From the NCBI RefSeq assembly GCF_003977665.1, contig NZ_RYYV01000012.1:62001-126000 (forward strand): DNA of 64,000 nt, given 5' to 3'. The notes beneath the pieces were generated by a model that made no database searches, was not told the origin of the DNA, and was given only the letters and a program-made list of their open reading frames with translations. This stretch comes from Dyella choica (GTDB lineage Bacteria; Pseudomonadota; Gammaproteobacteria; Xanthomonadales; Rhodanobacteraceae). Position numbers and translations under genes: made by a program. Each line of letters begins with the position of its first letter. Positions within the stretch are counted from its first letter, which is position 1. Positions 41,436 to 53,985 of the stretch are shown one piece after another.

Positions 41436-43904
41436 ATGTCCGTCCTATTGACCGTGTTGGCCGCGCTCATTGCGACCGGCGCCAGCGCCTACCACCGCAG
41501 CAGTCTGCGCACCTGGGCGATCGCCACGATTGTCACCACTCTTGCCGTGGGCGTGTTGGCGCGCGCGCCGATCACGACGGTGATTTTGCTGATGATCGAG
41601 GTGCTGATCGCGGTGCCGTTGCTGAACCTGGCTTTTCGCCGCAAGCAGATCAGCGCACCGCTGTTGAAAGTTTTCGCCAAGGTGACACCGAAGCTTTCGG
41701 ATACCGAACAGACTGCGCTGGAAGCCGGTACCGTCGGCTTCGAGGGTGAGTTGTTCTCCGGCAAGCCGGACTGGCACGAACTGCTCAAGCAGCCCAGACC
41801 TGAGTTGAGCGTGGAAGAAAAGGCCTTCCTCGATGGGCCGGTCGAGCAGCTGTGCGGCATGCTCGACGACTGGCAGATCACCCACGAGCTAGCTGATCTG
41901 CCGCCGGAAGTGTGGGACTTCATCAAGAAGCACAAATTCTTCGGCATGATCATTCCCAAGCAGTACGGCGGCCTGGGCTTCTCCGCGCTGGCACACTCGG
42001 CGGTACTGCAGAAGCTCGCCAGCATGTCGGCAACGGCGGCTTCCACCGTCGCGGTGCCCAATTCGCTCGGGCCGGCTGAATTGTTGCTGCACTACGGCAG
42101 CGACGAGCAGAAGAACTATTACTTGCCGCGCCTGGCGTTGGGCGAAGAAATTCCGTGTTTTGCGCTTACCGGCCCGTACGCGGGCTCCGATGCGACTTCG
42201 ATTCCCGATTACGGCGTGGTCTGCAAGCAAGTAGTCGATGGTGTCGAAACGCTGGGCATGCGCCTGAATTTCGACAAGCGCTACATCACCCTGGCGCCGG
42301 TTGCCACCGTAGTGGGCCTGGCCTTCCGCTTGTACGACCCCGATCACCTGCTTGGCGACAAGGACGATCTCGGCATCACGCTTGCGCTGCTGCCGCGCAG
42401 CACGCCGGGTCTGGAAATCGGCCGCCGGCATTTTCCGTTGAACGTTCCGTTCCAAAACGGACCGGTGCGCGGCAAGGACGTGTTTGCGCCGATGTCCACC
42501 TTGATCGGCGGCCCGCACATGGCTGGCCATGGCTGGCGCATGCTGGTGGAATGCCTGTCGGTCGGGCGTGCGATTTCGCTGCCTTCCAATGCAACGGGCG
42601 GAGTGCGCATGGCGGTGGCGGGCACTGGCGCGTACGCACGAATGCGCAAGCAGTTCGGCCTGGCTGTGGCGCGTTTCGAGGGCGTGGAAGAGGCCTTGGC
42701 GCGTATCGGCGGCCTCACTTATGCCACGGCCGCGCTCTCGCGTGCGACGGCTGCAGCGGTTGACCGCGGCGAGAAGCCGGCGGTGCCTTCGGCGATCGCC
42801 AAATATCACGCGACCGAATGGGGCCGTGCCGTGGCGGGCGATGCCATGGACGTGCACGGCGGCAAGGCCGTGCAGCTCGGCCCGAAGAATTATGCCGGTC
42901 GCGCCTGGCAAGGCGTGCCGATTGCGATCACGGTCGAAGGCGCGAACATCATGACGCGCAGCCTGATGATCTTCGGCCAGGGCGCGATCCGTTGCCATCC
43001 TTATGTATTGAAGGAGATGCAAGCACTGTCGATCGAGGATTACAGCGAGCGCCTGAAGGCGTTTGACCGAGCCTTGTTCGGGCATCTCGGCTTCGGCGTT
43101 TCCAATGCCGTGCGCAGCCTTGCGCTGGGCATCACCGGCGCGCGCATCGGCGATTCGGCCGGCGATGCCTATGTGCGCCGTTACTACCGCAAGCTCAATC
43201 GCTATTCCTCCGCTTTGGCATTGTGTGCCGACACCTTCATGGGCGTGCTGGGAGGCAAGCTGAAGTTCAAGGAAAAGCTCTCCGCGCGATTGGGCGACGT
43301 GCTGAGCTATCTCTATATCGCCAGCGCCATGCTGAAGCGCTATGAGGATACCGGCCGCCCGGAAGCGGACCGTCCGCTGCTGGCATGGGCGTTCCATGAG
43401 TGCATGTGGCGCACGCAGATGGCGCTCGATGGCGCGATCCGCAATTTCCCGGTGCGTCCGGTGTCCTGGCTGCTGCGTGCCTTGGTGTTCCCGTTCGGCC
43501 GCCGTGAGGTACCGCCGTCGGATCGTCTGGGTCGCCGCGTCGCCGCAATCATCACGGCGCCCGGAGAAGCTCGCGATCGCTTGCTGGAATGGGCCTATCT
43601 CACCCCCACGTCCAACAACACCGTCGGCCGCATGAACGAGCTGCTGCCGGATGTGATTGCCGCCGAGCCGGTGGAGCGCAAGTTCCTCAAGGCGCAGAAA
43701 GCCGGCCAGTTCAAGTCGCACGACTATCTTGGCCAGCTGGACGAGGCGATGCGTTCCGGCGTGATCGACAGCTCGGAAGCCGCCTTGCTCAGGCGAGTGC
43801 GTGAAGGCGTGTTCGAGTTCATCTCCGTGGACGATTTCGATCCGGCGGAGTTGCAGTCGGCCGTCACCCGCAAGCATGCCAAGAAGCTGGCTGATGCCGC
43901 TTGA
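41436..43904 (+). CDS. fadE: Acyl-CoA dehydrogenase, FadE type
   Basis: First step of beta-oxidation, giving trans-2-enoyl-CoA and passing electrons to ETF. The 822-residue protein has the FadE layout: two N-terminal membrane helices (about 2-20 and 24-66), then the dehydrogenase core with FFGMIIPKQYGGLGFSALAH, IPCFALTGPYAGSDATSI and DVHGGKAVQLGPKNYAGRAW, and the long FadE-only C-terminal domain (about 570-820). It shares an operon with the hydrolase gene upstream (40533-41426) and is followed by an inverted REP pair. ETF alpha and beta and the ETF-quinone oxidoreductase encoded at 8218-16663 are the expected electron acceptors. Confidence 0.95.
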   Translation: MSVLLTVLAALIATGASAYHRSSLRTWAIATIVTTLAVGVLARAPITTVILLMIEVLIAVPLLNLAFRRKQISAPLLKVFAKVTPKLSDTEQTALEAGTVGFEGELFSGKPDWHELLKQPRPELSVEEKAFLDGPVEQLCGMLDDWQITHELADLPPEVWDFIKKHKFFGMIIPKQYGGLGFSALAHSAVLQKLASMSATAASTVAVPNSLGPAELLLHYGSDEQKNYYLPRLALGEEIPCFALTGPYAGSDATSIPDYGVVCKQVVDGVETLGMRLNFDKRYITLAPVATVVGLAFRLYDPDHLLGDKDDLGITLALLPRSTPGLEIGRRHFPLNVPFQNGPVRGKDVFAPMSTLIGGPHMAGHGWRMLVECLSVGRAISLPSNATGGVRMAVAGTGAYARMRKQFGLAVARFEGVEEALARIGGLTYATAALSRATAAAVDRGEKPAVPSAIAKYHATEWGRAVAGDAMDVHGGKAVQLGPKNYAGRAWQGVPIAITVEGANIMTRSLMIFGQGAIRCHPYVLKEMQALSIEDYSERLKAFDRALFGHLGFGVSNAVRSLALGITGARIGDSAGDAYVRRYYRKLNRYSSALALCADTFMGVLGGKLKFKEKLSARLGDVLSYLYIASAMLKRYEDTGRPEADRPLLAWAFHECMWRTQMALDGAIRNFPVRPVSWLLRALVFPFGRREVPPSDRLGRRVAAIITAPGEARDRLLEWAYLTPTSNNTVGRMNELLPDVIAAEPVERKFLKAQKAGQFKSHDYLGQLDEAMRSGVIDSSEAALLRRVREGVFEFISVDDFDPAELQSAVTRKHAKKLADAA

Positions 43905-43916
43905 GGAGAAAGCATA

Positions 43917-43981
43917 GGTTAGGGTGCAAACCCCAACTCGGGATGTAGGATGTGTGCTGACGTTGGGGTTTGCACCCCAAC
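43917..43981. repeat. Paired REP-like element of a second family
   Basis: Two 20-base hairpins face each other: GTTAGGGT-gcaa-ACCCCAAC (43918-43937) and GTTGGGGT-ttgc-ACCCCAAC (43962-43981). Each folds on itself, and they are inverted copies with one difference. The layout is that of the GTAG-type pairs but the sequence is unrelated. It ends just before the DUF4442 gene. Confidence 0.75.
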
Positions 43982-44000
43982 CCACGCGGCAGGAGCTTTC

Positions 44001-44474
44001 ATGGGTGCACCGTTGTTGTCCTTGTACCAGCGCATCACGCGCTGGCCAGCCGGCCATTGGCTGTTTTCCCGCGCTGTCTGCCTGCGAGCCCCTTACTTCG
44101 CCACCGTCGCTCCATTGTTCGTTGCCCTGGAACCGGGACGCTGCGAGGTGCTTATGCGCGATCGCAGGCGTGTGCATAACCATATCGGCACGGTGCACGC
44201 CATCGCGTTGTGCAATCTGGCCGAGTTGAGTGCAGGCGTCATGGCCGAGGTGACGCTTCCGCCCGACGCACGCTGGATACCCAAAGGCATGAGCGTGGAA
44301 TACCTCAGCCGGGCCAAAGGCAGCATGCACGCGGTGGCGGCTCCGGAAGCACCGATGGATGCCGTGGATGCCGGCAAGGAGTGGCCGGTGCGGGTGGAGG
44401 TGACGGATCCAAGTGGAACGCCGGTGTTCCGTGCGCGCATCACGATGTGGGTGTCGCCTCGCAAGAAGGCGTGA
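44001..44474 (+). CDS. DUF4442 hotdog-fold thioesterase-like protein
   Basis: A 157-residue protein from the ATG at 44001, with AGGAG 5 bases upstream; the earlier start at 43950 lies inside the REP pair. It matches the DUF4442 branch of the hotdog superfamily: NHIGTVHAIALCNLAELSAG places the usual H-x-G-T-x-H-x(n)-N-x-x-E active-site region, and WIPKGMSVEYLSRAKGS follows. Such proteins are predicted acyl-CoA thioesterases. It follows fadE on the same strand, so a housekeeping role in acyl-CoA turnover is likely. Its last 35 bases overlap the convergent CPBP protease gene. Confidence 0.85.
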   Translation: MGAPLLSLYQRITRWPAGHWLFSRAVCLRAPYFATVAPLFVALEPGRCEVLMRDRRRVHNHIGTVHAIALCNLAELSAGVMAEVTLPPDARWIPKGMSVEYLSRAKGSMHAVAAPEAPMDAVDAGKEWPVRVEVTDPSGTPVFRARITMWVSPRKKA

Positions 44475-45372
44475 CGCCGCGCGACTTGCGCAAGCGGATG
44501 ATGCTCTTGCGTCGCAAGGCAATCCGCAGCAACACTGCCGAAACCGACGTACACACCAGCAGGGCCACCACCGAGGCTTCCGCGCCGAACGCGCCACCGC
44601 TCAGCCAGTCCGGGCCGGTCCGCGACGACAGCAGCCAGCCCTTGGCGTCTGTGCCGGATACCGGTATGCCGTAGATCGTCCCCTGCGTGATGTTCCAGGC
44701 GGCATGCAGCCCTATGCATGCCCAAAGCGTCCGTGTCACGTGGAAAACCAGGGCGAGCAGAATGCCGGCTTCGATGGCGATGGCCAACGAGCTCCACGGC
44801 GTAGCGCTGGGGTTGAAGATGTGTGCGACGCCGAAAAAGACGGCAGAAATCGCCAGCGCCCACCAGGTGCCCAGGCCTTCCTCGGCGATGCGGAATAGCA
44901 CCCCGCGCATGGCGATTTCTTCGCCGATGCCGGCTCCAGCACCCGCGATCAGCACGCCGGACAGCCAGTCCACGTGTGCATTGATGCCAAGTACATGATA
45001 GCTGCCGCACAGCCACAGCACGCCCACCACGGTGCTGAAGATGAGAAAGCCTGACAGCAGTCCGGCCAGACCGTAGGCAGGAAAAGCACGCAAGGACAAT
45101 TCGCTTGGCGATCTTCGCTCAATCAGGCAGACCAAAGCCAGATAGGCAATGACAGTGGCGGAAAGCTCGATCGACAGGCCGGCTAGCGCACTTTGCAGCG
45201 GCGTTGCCGTTTTGCTCATCCAGCCCAGCGAGGACAGGACGCTACGCACCGAGAAGCCAAGGCCGATGGCGATGGCGGTAAAGATGGCGATACGGGCCAC
45301 TGCTGAATAAATCAGCCAGCGCTGCCACGCCGGTGCCGAGGCCGGCGTACGAAAGGCGATGTTTTCGGGCAT
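44440..45372 (-). CDS. CPBP-family intramembrane glutamic protease
   Basis: A 310-residue polytopic protein with about eight hydrophobic segments. The CPBP (Rce1/Abi) active-site motifs are present: IGEEIAMRGVLF (EExxxR), FFGVAHIFNP (FxxxH) and LHAAWNITQG (HxxxN/D). The ATG at 45372 is preferred because GGGGAA lies about 9 bases upstream; an ATG at 45378 is also in frame. Bacterial members act in peptide processing or immunity. The basic C-terminal tail overlaps the end of the DUF4442 gene in the opposite direction. Confidence 0.87.
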   Translation of the reverse strand: MPENIAFRTPASAPAWQRWLIYSAVARIAIFTAIAIGLGFSVRSVLSSLGWMSKTATPLQSALAGLSIELSATVIAYLALVCLIERRSPSELSLRAFPAYGLAGLLSGFLIFSTVVGVLWLCGSYHVLGINAHVDWLSGVLIAGAGAGIGEEIAMRGVLFRIAEEGLGTWWALAISAVFFGVAHIFNPSATPWSSLAIAIEAGILLALVFHVTRTLWACIGLHAAWNITQGTIYGIPVSGTDAKGWLLSSRTGPDWLSGGAFGAEASVVALLVCTSVSAVLLRIALRRKSIIRLRKSRGVTPSCEATPTS

Positions 45373-45418
45373 GGCCATTTCCCCATGGTGAGCAATCAGG
45401 CTACGACCGTGCGACTGA

Positions 45419-46417
45419 TCACATCGGCGCCAGCGCACAGCCGTTCTTGCCGCTCTCCTTGACTTGATACAGCGCCCGATCTGCGGCTTGGATCAGTGTC
45501 TCGTCTGAATCGATTTTTTCGCTCCACAACGCGATGCCGATGCTGGCGCTCACGCGGGCAAGGAAGGCGCCGTGTTCGCCCTGCAGCGGATACGGCTGCG
45601 CCAGCACCTTGCAAATTTCCTGGCAGCGATTCAGCAGCGGCTGGATGTCATCGGCACCTTGGAAGATCAGCGCGAACTCGTCGCCGCCCAGGCGCGCCGC
45701 GGTATCGTCGGCACGCACCTGACCGTTCAGCCGCGAGGAGATCGCCTGCAACAGCGCATCACCTGCCGGATGGCCGTACGTATCGTTGACCGCCTTGAAG
45801 CCATCGATATCGACCAGCGCCAGCGCAAAGGGAATGCCGTGCAGCATGCTGTATTGCACTGCCGAGCGCAGCCTCTCGTGGAACAGCATGCGATTGGGCA
45901 ATTCGGTCAGCATGTCGTGGGTGGCTTGATGGCGCACCCGGGCTTCGGCGCGCTGCCGCTCGGCGATCTCGGCCTGCAATTGCCGGTTGCGGGCGGACAG
46001 TTGCTCGAGTGTCTCCTGCAATTGCATGCGCGCGTTATGCAGTTCGAGGAACACGCGTACCTTGGATTTCAGGATCGTGTCGTTGATCGGCTTGGCGATA
46101 TAGTCGACTGCGCCGGAGCTATAACCTTTCAAGCGGTTGATGTCGTCCGCATAGGCGGCGGTGACGAAGATCACCGGCGTATCGCGCAGGTGCTCGGTTT
46201 CGCCAAGCAATTGCGCGACTTCGAAGCCGTCCATGTCAGGCATGTTCACGTCGAGCAGGATCAGCGCGAACTGTTGGTCCAGGCAGGCCGCCAGCGCCGA
46301 GTTGCCGTTGCTTGCCTCCACCAGTTCGGCGCCGCAGTCGGCGAGCAGATGGCGCATGGCGACCAAGTTGGCGCGGGTGTCATCGACGACCAGGATCTTG
46401 GGAATGTGAGTATTCAT
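45419..46417 (-). CDS. Response regulator with GGDEF output (diguanylate cyclase)
   Basis: A 332-residue protein: receiver domain at 1-125 with VVDDTRAN, the phospho-acceptor Asp56 in LILLDVNMPDMDG, and the lysine in YIAKPI; a coiled coil at about 128-165; and a GGDEF domain at 165-332 with RLGGDEFALIF (GGDEF at 244-248). An intact RADD (RxxD) inhibitory site sits at 235-238, so product feedback is expected. It starts within the end of the cheB gene (38-base overlap) and is the last of four genes. Phosphorylation by the hybrid kinase should switch on c-di-GMP synthesis. Confidence 0.94.
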   Translation of the reverse strand: MNTHIPKILVVDDTRANLVAMRHLLADCGAELVEASNGNSALAACLDQQFALILLDVNMPDMDGFEVAQLLGETEHLRDTPVIFVTAAYADDINRLKGYSSGAVDYIAKPINDTILKSKVRVFLELHNARMQLQETLEQLSARNRQLQAEIAERQRAEARVRHQATHDMLTELPNRMLFHERLRSAVQYSMLHGIPFALALVDIDGFKAVNDTYGHPAGDALLQAISSRLNGQVRADDTAARLGGDEFALIFQGADDIQPLLNRCQEICKVLAQPYPLQGEHGAFLARVSASIGIALWSEKIDSDETLIQAADRALYQVKESGKNGCALAPM

Positions 46418-46976
46418 GGCAGAGTTGATTGAGGACGGGGGCGATGTCCGAAAGCGGCAGGCAGTAATCGGCGCCGGCCAGGTCCAGCGCGGCCTGCGGC
46501 ATGGCGGTGGCCTCGGCGTCAGCGGGAGATTGCACGATGGCGACTCCGCCGAGCTGTCGAATGCGTAGCAGTCCCGCAGCGCCATCGGCATTGGCGCCGG
46601 TCAAGATCACGCCGATCAGGGCCTGGCGCCAAACTTCGGCGGCGGAACAGAACAGCACGTCGATGGAGGGGCGCGAATAGTTCACGCGCGGGTCGACCGA
46701 CAGGGCGAAATTGAGATCGCTCTCCACCAGCAGATGGTATCCGGCGGGCGCAAGATGCACGACGCCGGGCTGGACCGGCTGGCGCTCGACCGCCTCGATC
46801 ACCGGCAATACGGAATTGCGTCCCAGCACGTCACCCAGAATGTCCATGGCGTCGGACCGGTGGCAGCAGACCAGCACGGGTTGCTGCAGCCCGGCATCGA
46901 GCCCGCCGAGCAACGTCATCAGTGCATCCACACCGCCCGCCGAACAGCCGATCGCGATGGCGGCGGGTGAGGTCAT
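46380..46976 (-). CDS. CheB-type methylesterase, catalytic domain only
   Basis: A 198-residue protein that is only the CheB esterase domain, without a receiver. The active site is visible: AIGCSAGGVDAL (serine 12), VCCHRSDAMD (histidine 39) and LTGANADGAAG (aspartate). Normal CheB removes methyl groups from chemoreceptor glutamates. Here the likely target is the hybrid kinase or its partner, since no receptors, cheA or cheW are present. It overlaps cheR by four bases (ATGA) and the receiver-GGDEF gene by 38 bases. Confidence 0.92.
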   Translation of the reverse strand: MTSPAAIAIGCSAGGVDALMTLLGGLDAGLQQPVLVCCHRSDAMDILGDVLGRNSVLPVIEAVERQPVQPGVVHLAPAGYHLLVESDLNFALSVDPRVNYSRPSIDVLFCSAAEVWRQALIGVILTGANADGAAGLLRIRQLGGVAIVQSPADAEATAMPQAALDLAGADYCLPLSDIAPVLNQLCHEYSHSQDPGRR

Positions 46977-47818
46977 TCGGCGATATCGTCCAGGTGGCTG
47001 GCGAGCCGGTAGATGCGCTGCGGCTCGCTGAACGGCACGAAGGCCCGCGCGACAGGCGAGCGGTCGATGTTCTCGCGTGCCCCCAGGCAGAGGAAGCCGG
47101 CGCGTACCAGGCTGTCGCGAAACAGCGACAGCGCGCGGTTCTGCAACGTGTTGGAAAAATAGATCAGCACGTTGCGGCACAGTATCACGTGCGCCTCGCA
47201 AAAGACGCCGTCAGTGGCCAGATTGTGCACAGCGAAAGTCACGTTCCGGCGCAGGCGCTGGTTGAGTTTGAGCAGCTTGTAGCCGGCGCTGCAGTAATCG
47301 GCCAAAGAGCGCCGGCCGCCGGCGGCCTGGTAATTGCGCGACCACTGTTGGGCTTCCTGCGCGGGATAAATGCCCTCGCTCGCGCGCTGCAACGCACGGT
47401 CGCTCAAATCGGTGGCAAAGATCTGCGTGCGCTCGTACAGCCCGGCCTCTTCCAGCAGGATCGCCAGGGAATACACCTCCTGCCCGTGCGCGCAACCGGC
47501 CTGCCAGATGTTGATGTGCGGATAGGACGCCAGCAGCGGAAACACCTGCTCGCGCAGCGCACGGAACATGTCCGGATCGCGGAACATGTCCGACATAGGT
47601 ACGGTCAGGCCTTCCAGCACGCGCGGCAGCAGCGCGGGTTCGTGCAGCATGCGTTCGGTCAGGCCGGTAATGGACCTGCATTCGAGCTGATCAGCCAGCA
47701 GGTGCACGCGGCGCTTGAGCGAAGCCGGCGCATACTGGGTGAAATCGTGCCCGTGGCGCTTTTGCAGCGCCTGCACGAAGAGGTCCATTTCGATGCAGTC
47801 CAGCTCGGAGGCATCCAT
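46973..47818 (-). CDS. CheR-type protein-glutamate methyltransferase
   Basis: A 281-residue SAM-dependent methyltransferase. The ATG at 47818 has AAGGGAG 8 bases upstream and is preferred over 47845. The N-terminal helical domain is followed by the SAM site WQAGCAHGQEVYSLAILLEE, IFATDLSDRAL and ILCRNVLIYFSNTLQNRAL, all family signatures. It pairs with the CheB domain gene in an operon headed by a hybrid kinase, a module known outside flagellar chemotaxis where methylation tunes a sensor. Confidence 0.94.
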   Translation of the reverse strand: MDASELDCIEMDLFVQALQKRHGHDFTQYAPASLKRRVHLLADQLECRSITGLTERMLHEPALLPRVLEGLTVPMSDMFRDPDMFRALREQVFPLLASYPHINIWQAGCAHGQEVYSLAILLEEAGLYERTQIFATDLSDRALQRASEGIYPAQEAQQWSRNYQAAGGRRSLADYCSAGYKLLKLNQRLRRNVTFAVHNLATDGVFCEAHVILCRNVLIYFSNTLQNRALSLFRDSLVRAGFLCLGARENIDRSPVARAFVPFSEPQRIYRLASHLDDIAE

Positions 47819-47837
47819 GGGAGCAGCTCCCTTAAGG

Positions 47838-51494
<3,657 letters not shown>

Positions 51495-51641
51495 GCGAAA
51501 TCCCGCTGAGGTTGACTTTGGATAGGCCGCGCCTCCGGTCGGATGGCGGCCCCCTTGGCAATCAGATTAGCGAGATGCCCTGCCGGGCGGTACTGCCCGG
51601 CAAAAATGACGATTGTGTGAAGGCAGGCCGGCCGCCGTCGC

Positions 51642-53243
51642 TCAGACGTCCACCGCAGCGGCGTGCTCGCGGGTGGCGGAGAAGCGCACGGCGGGCGCAC
51701 GCTCCTGCGTCAGCTGCAGGTTTACGCGGGAAGGTGCCAGATAGACCAGCTCGCCGGCCGCATCGATGGCCAGGTTCATGCTGTTCTTCTCGCGGAATTC
51801 TTCCAGCTTCTTGGCGTCGTCGCAGTGCACCCAGCGGGCCGTCACCACGCCGACCGGCTCGAAGCTGGCTTCCACGCCGTACTCGTCCTTCAAGCGGTAC
51901 GCCACCACATCGAACTGCAGCACGCCTACCGCACCCAGGATCAAATCGTTGCTCATCAGCGGACGGAAGAACTGCGTGGCGCCTTCCTCGGAAAGCTGGG
52001 CCAGCCCCTTCTGCAACGCTTTCATCTTCAAGGGATCGCGCAGGCGCGCACGCCGGAACAATTCCGGGGCGAAGTTGGGGATGCCGGTAAAGCTGATCGC
52101 CTCGCCTTCCGTGAAGGTGTCACCGATGCTGATGGTGCCATGGTTGTGCAGGCCGATCACGTCACCCGGGTAGGCGCTTTCCACGATTTCGCGATCGCTG
52201 GCCATGAAGGTGAGCGCGTTGGCGATGCGGACTTCCTTGCTGGTGCGCGTCTGGATCATTTTCATGCCGGCGGTATAGGTGCCGGAACAGATGCGCATGA
52301 AGGCGACACGGTCCCGATGTGCCGGATCCATGTTGGCCTGGATCTTGAACACAAAGCCGGTGAGCTTTTCTTCCGCCGGTTTTATCTCCCGCGAAAGCGT
52401 GTTGCGTGAGCGAGGCGAGGGCGCGTGCTCCACGAAGAAATCCAGCAGCAGCTGCACACCGAAGTTGTTCACCGCCGACCCGAAGAATACCGGGGTCAGC
52501 TTGCCGGCGAGGTATTGCTCCAGGTCGAACGGATGCGAAGCGCCCTGGACCAGTTCCAGTTCCTCGCGCATTTCGTTCAAGGCCTCCGTGCCGATGGCCT
52601 GCTCCAGCCCGGGCGCGTCCAGGCCCTTGAAGATGGTCGAATCCTGGCGCGTAAAATTCTTGCCCTGCTCGAACACGTGCACTTCGTCCAGCAGCAGGTG
52701 GTACACGCCCTTCAGTCGCTTGCCCATGCCGATCGGCCAGGTCAGCGGCGCGCAGGCGATGCCGAGCACGGATTCCACTTCGTCCAGCAGCTCGATCGGC
52801 GAGCGGCCCTCGCGGTCGAGCTTGTTGATGAAGGTCATGATTGGGGTGTCGCGCAGGCGGCACACCTCCATCAGCTTGATCGTGCGCTCCTCCACGCCCT
52901 TGGCGCAGTCGATCACCATCAGCGCCGAGTCCACCGCGGTAAGCACGCGATAGGTGTCCTCGGAGAAGTCCGCGTGGCCGGGGGTGTCGAGCAGGTTGAC
53001 GATCTTGCCCTCGTAGGGAAACTGCATCACCGAGGAGGTCACCGAAATGCCGCGCTCCTTCTCCAGTGCCATCCAGTCCGAAGTGGCGTGGCGCGCGGCC
53101 TTGCGGCCTTTCACTGAGCCGGCCATCTGGATGGCGCCACCGAACAGCAGCAGCTTTTCCGTCAGCGTGGTCTTGCCCGCGTCGGGGTGGCTGACAATGG
53201 CAAAGGTGCGGCGGCGCTGGGTTTCTTGCAGGTGGGTGGACAT
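51642..53243 (-). CDS. prfC: Peptide chain release factor 3
   Basis: GTPase that recycles RF1 and RF2 from the ribosome after termination. The ATG at 53243 gives [20 protein letters not shown] and a 533-residue protein, as in E. coli RF3. G-motifs are complete: [47 protein letters not shown]3-specific stretches include [20 protein letters not shown] and [12 protein letters not shown]. It is alone between the kinase operon and a toxin-antitoxin pair. Confidence 0.97.
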   Translation of the reverse strand: MSTHLQETQRRRTFAIVSHPDAGKTTLTEKLLLFGGAIQMAGSVKGRKAARHATSDWMALEKERGISVTSSVMQFPYEGKIVNLLDTPGHADFSEDTYRVLTAVDSALMVIDCAKGVEERTIKLMEVCRLRDTPIMTFINKLDREGRSPIELLDEVESVLGIACAPLTWPIGMGKRLKGVYHLLLDEVHVFEQGKNFTRQDSTIFKGLDAPGLEQAIGTEALNEMREELELVQGASHPFDLEQYLAGKLTPVFFGSAVNNFGVQLLLDFFVEHAPSPRSRNTLSREIKPAEEKLTGFVFKIQANMDPAHRDRVAFMRICSGTYTAGMKMIQTRTSKEVRIANALTFMASDREIVESAYPGDVIGLHNHGTISIGDTFTEGEAISFTGIPNFAPELFRRARLRDPLKMKALQKGLAQLSEEGATQFFRPLMSNDLILGAVGVLQFDVVAYRLKDEYGVEASFEPVGVVTARWVHCDDAKKLEEFREKNSMNLAIDAAGELVYLAPSRVNLQLTQERAPAVRFSATREHAAAVDV

Positions 53244-53328
53244 GGGCGGTTGGGCTGGCAGGCGAACCGCGTATTGTAGCGTGGATGGCTCGCCGGGACG
53301 CGCTCGGATTGGCATCCCAGTCTTGGTT

Positions 53329-53628
53329 TCACCGGCGAAGCTGACCCGGCCGCAACCGTCTTTCGCTGCGTAGCACATAGAGCACGAACACACGCTCGCC
53401 ATCAACGCGATAGATGATTCGACAAGGAGGCTCAATAACCTGGCGATAACGCCAGCCTTTCAATTCCTGCGGCCTTGAACCGCTTTCGGGGTGGTCGGCC
53501 AGCTGCTCTACGTGCCTGACAACGCGCGCGACGAGTTTGCGCGCGGCCCCGGGATTGTCCAGTGCGATGTAGTCGGCGATTTCGTCCAGCTCGCTAAGGG
53601 CCGGATCGGTCCAAATTATTTCAGCCAT
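53329..53628 (-). CDS. ParE/RelE-family toxin
   Basis: A 99-residue basic protein of the type II ParE/RelE superfamily: [20 protein letters not shown], the conserved NPGAARKLV helix, [20 protein letters not shown] and the C-terminal [20 protein letters not shown]. ParE members poison gyrase and RelE members cut mRNA; the long helical hairpin and missing RelE catalytic pattern make ParE slightly more likely. The gene begins 13 bases inside the antitoxin gene, the usual coupling for such pairs. Confidence 0.92.
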   Translation of the reverse strand: MAEIIWTDPALSELDEIADYIALDNPGAARKLVARVVRHVEQLADHPESGSRPQELKGWRYRQVIEPPCRIIYRVDGERVFVLYVLRSERRLRPGQLRR

Positions 53629-53873
53629 CGGCTCAGGCGTTCCTTCGCCTGCTCGTGCGAGACCGTTCGCCCTTCCTCCAGGGCGCGCTCCCCGCGTGCG
53701 ATGCCTTCCAGCAGCTTGATGCGCTGTTGCATGGTTTCGAAAGACTCAACGTCGACCAAGTACGCACTAGGCAAGCCATGCTGGGTAATCAGGATCGGCT
53801 CGCGATCGCGCTCCAGGTCGGCCAGCAATTCAGTGGCCTGCCGCTTGAGGGTGGTGACTAGTTCGGTGCGCAT
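53616..53873 (-). CDS. Phd/YefM-family antitoxin
   Basis: An 85-residue antitoxin. The N-terminal DNA-binding and dimerisation part has TTLKRQATELLADLERDREP and ILITQHGLPSAYLVDVESFE, the Phd/YefM signature, and the C-terminal helix (ERALEEGRTVSHEQAKERL) should wrap the toxin. A near-perfect palindrome lies directly upstream of its start codon, as expected for autorepression by the complex. Confidence 0.92.
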   Translation of the reverse strand: MRTELVTTLKRQATELLADLERDREPILITQHGLPSAYLVDVESFETMQQRIKLLEGIARGERALEEGRTVSHEQAKERLSRWLK

Positions 53874-53875
53874 GA

Positions 53876-53897
53876 AAGTGATACTAAAGTGTCACTT
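53876..53897 (-). promoter_or_regulatory. Toxin-antitoxin operator and promoter
   Basis: AAGTGATACT-aa-AGTGTCACTT is a 22-base palindrome with one mismatch, ending 2 bases before the antitoxin start. On the minus strand TAGTAT within it is a -10 box, preceded at 17 bases by TTGCGC. The start point would fall at or next to the ATG, so the transcript is probably leaderless and the operator covers the -10 box. Confidence 0.65.
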
Positions 53898-53933
53898 CGG
53901 GGGGCGCAAGACCGCAGCGTCCGGATACAAAAA

Positions 53934-53959
53934 AAGCCCAGGGATGGCTCCCTGGGCTT
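53934..53959 (-). terminator. Intrinsic terminator of the EF-G paralogue gene
   Basis: AAGCCCAGGGA/TCCCTGGGCTT with a 4-base loop, followed on the minus strand by a run of seven T (complement of 53929-53935). A textbook terminator 26 bases after the stop codon. Confidence 0.93.
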
Positions 53960-53985
53960 GGACTTTCCAGTGCGGCAACGAAAGC

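Noticed and set aside
41889-44597. 902-codon frame antisense to fadE
   Set aside because: Arg/His-rich shadow of the FadE codons, without a sensible start or family pattern.
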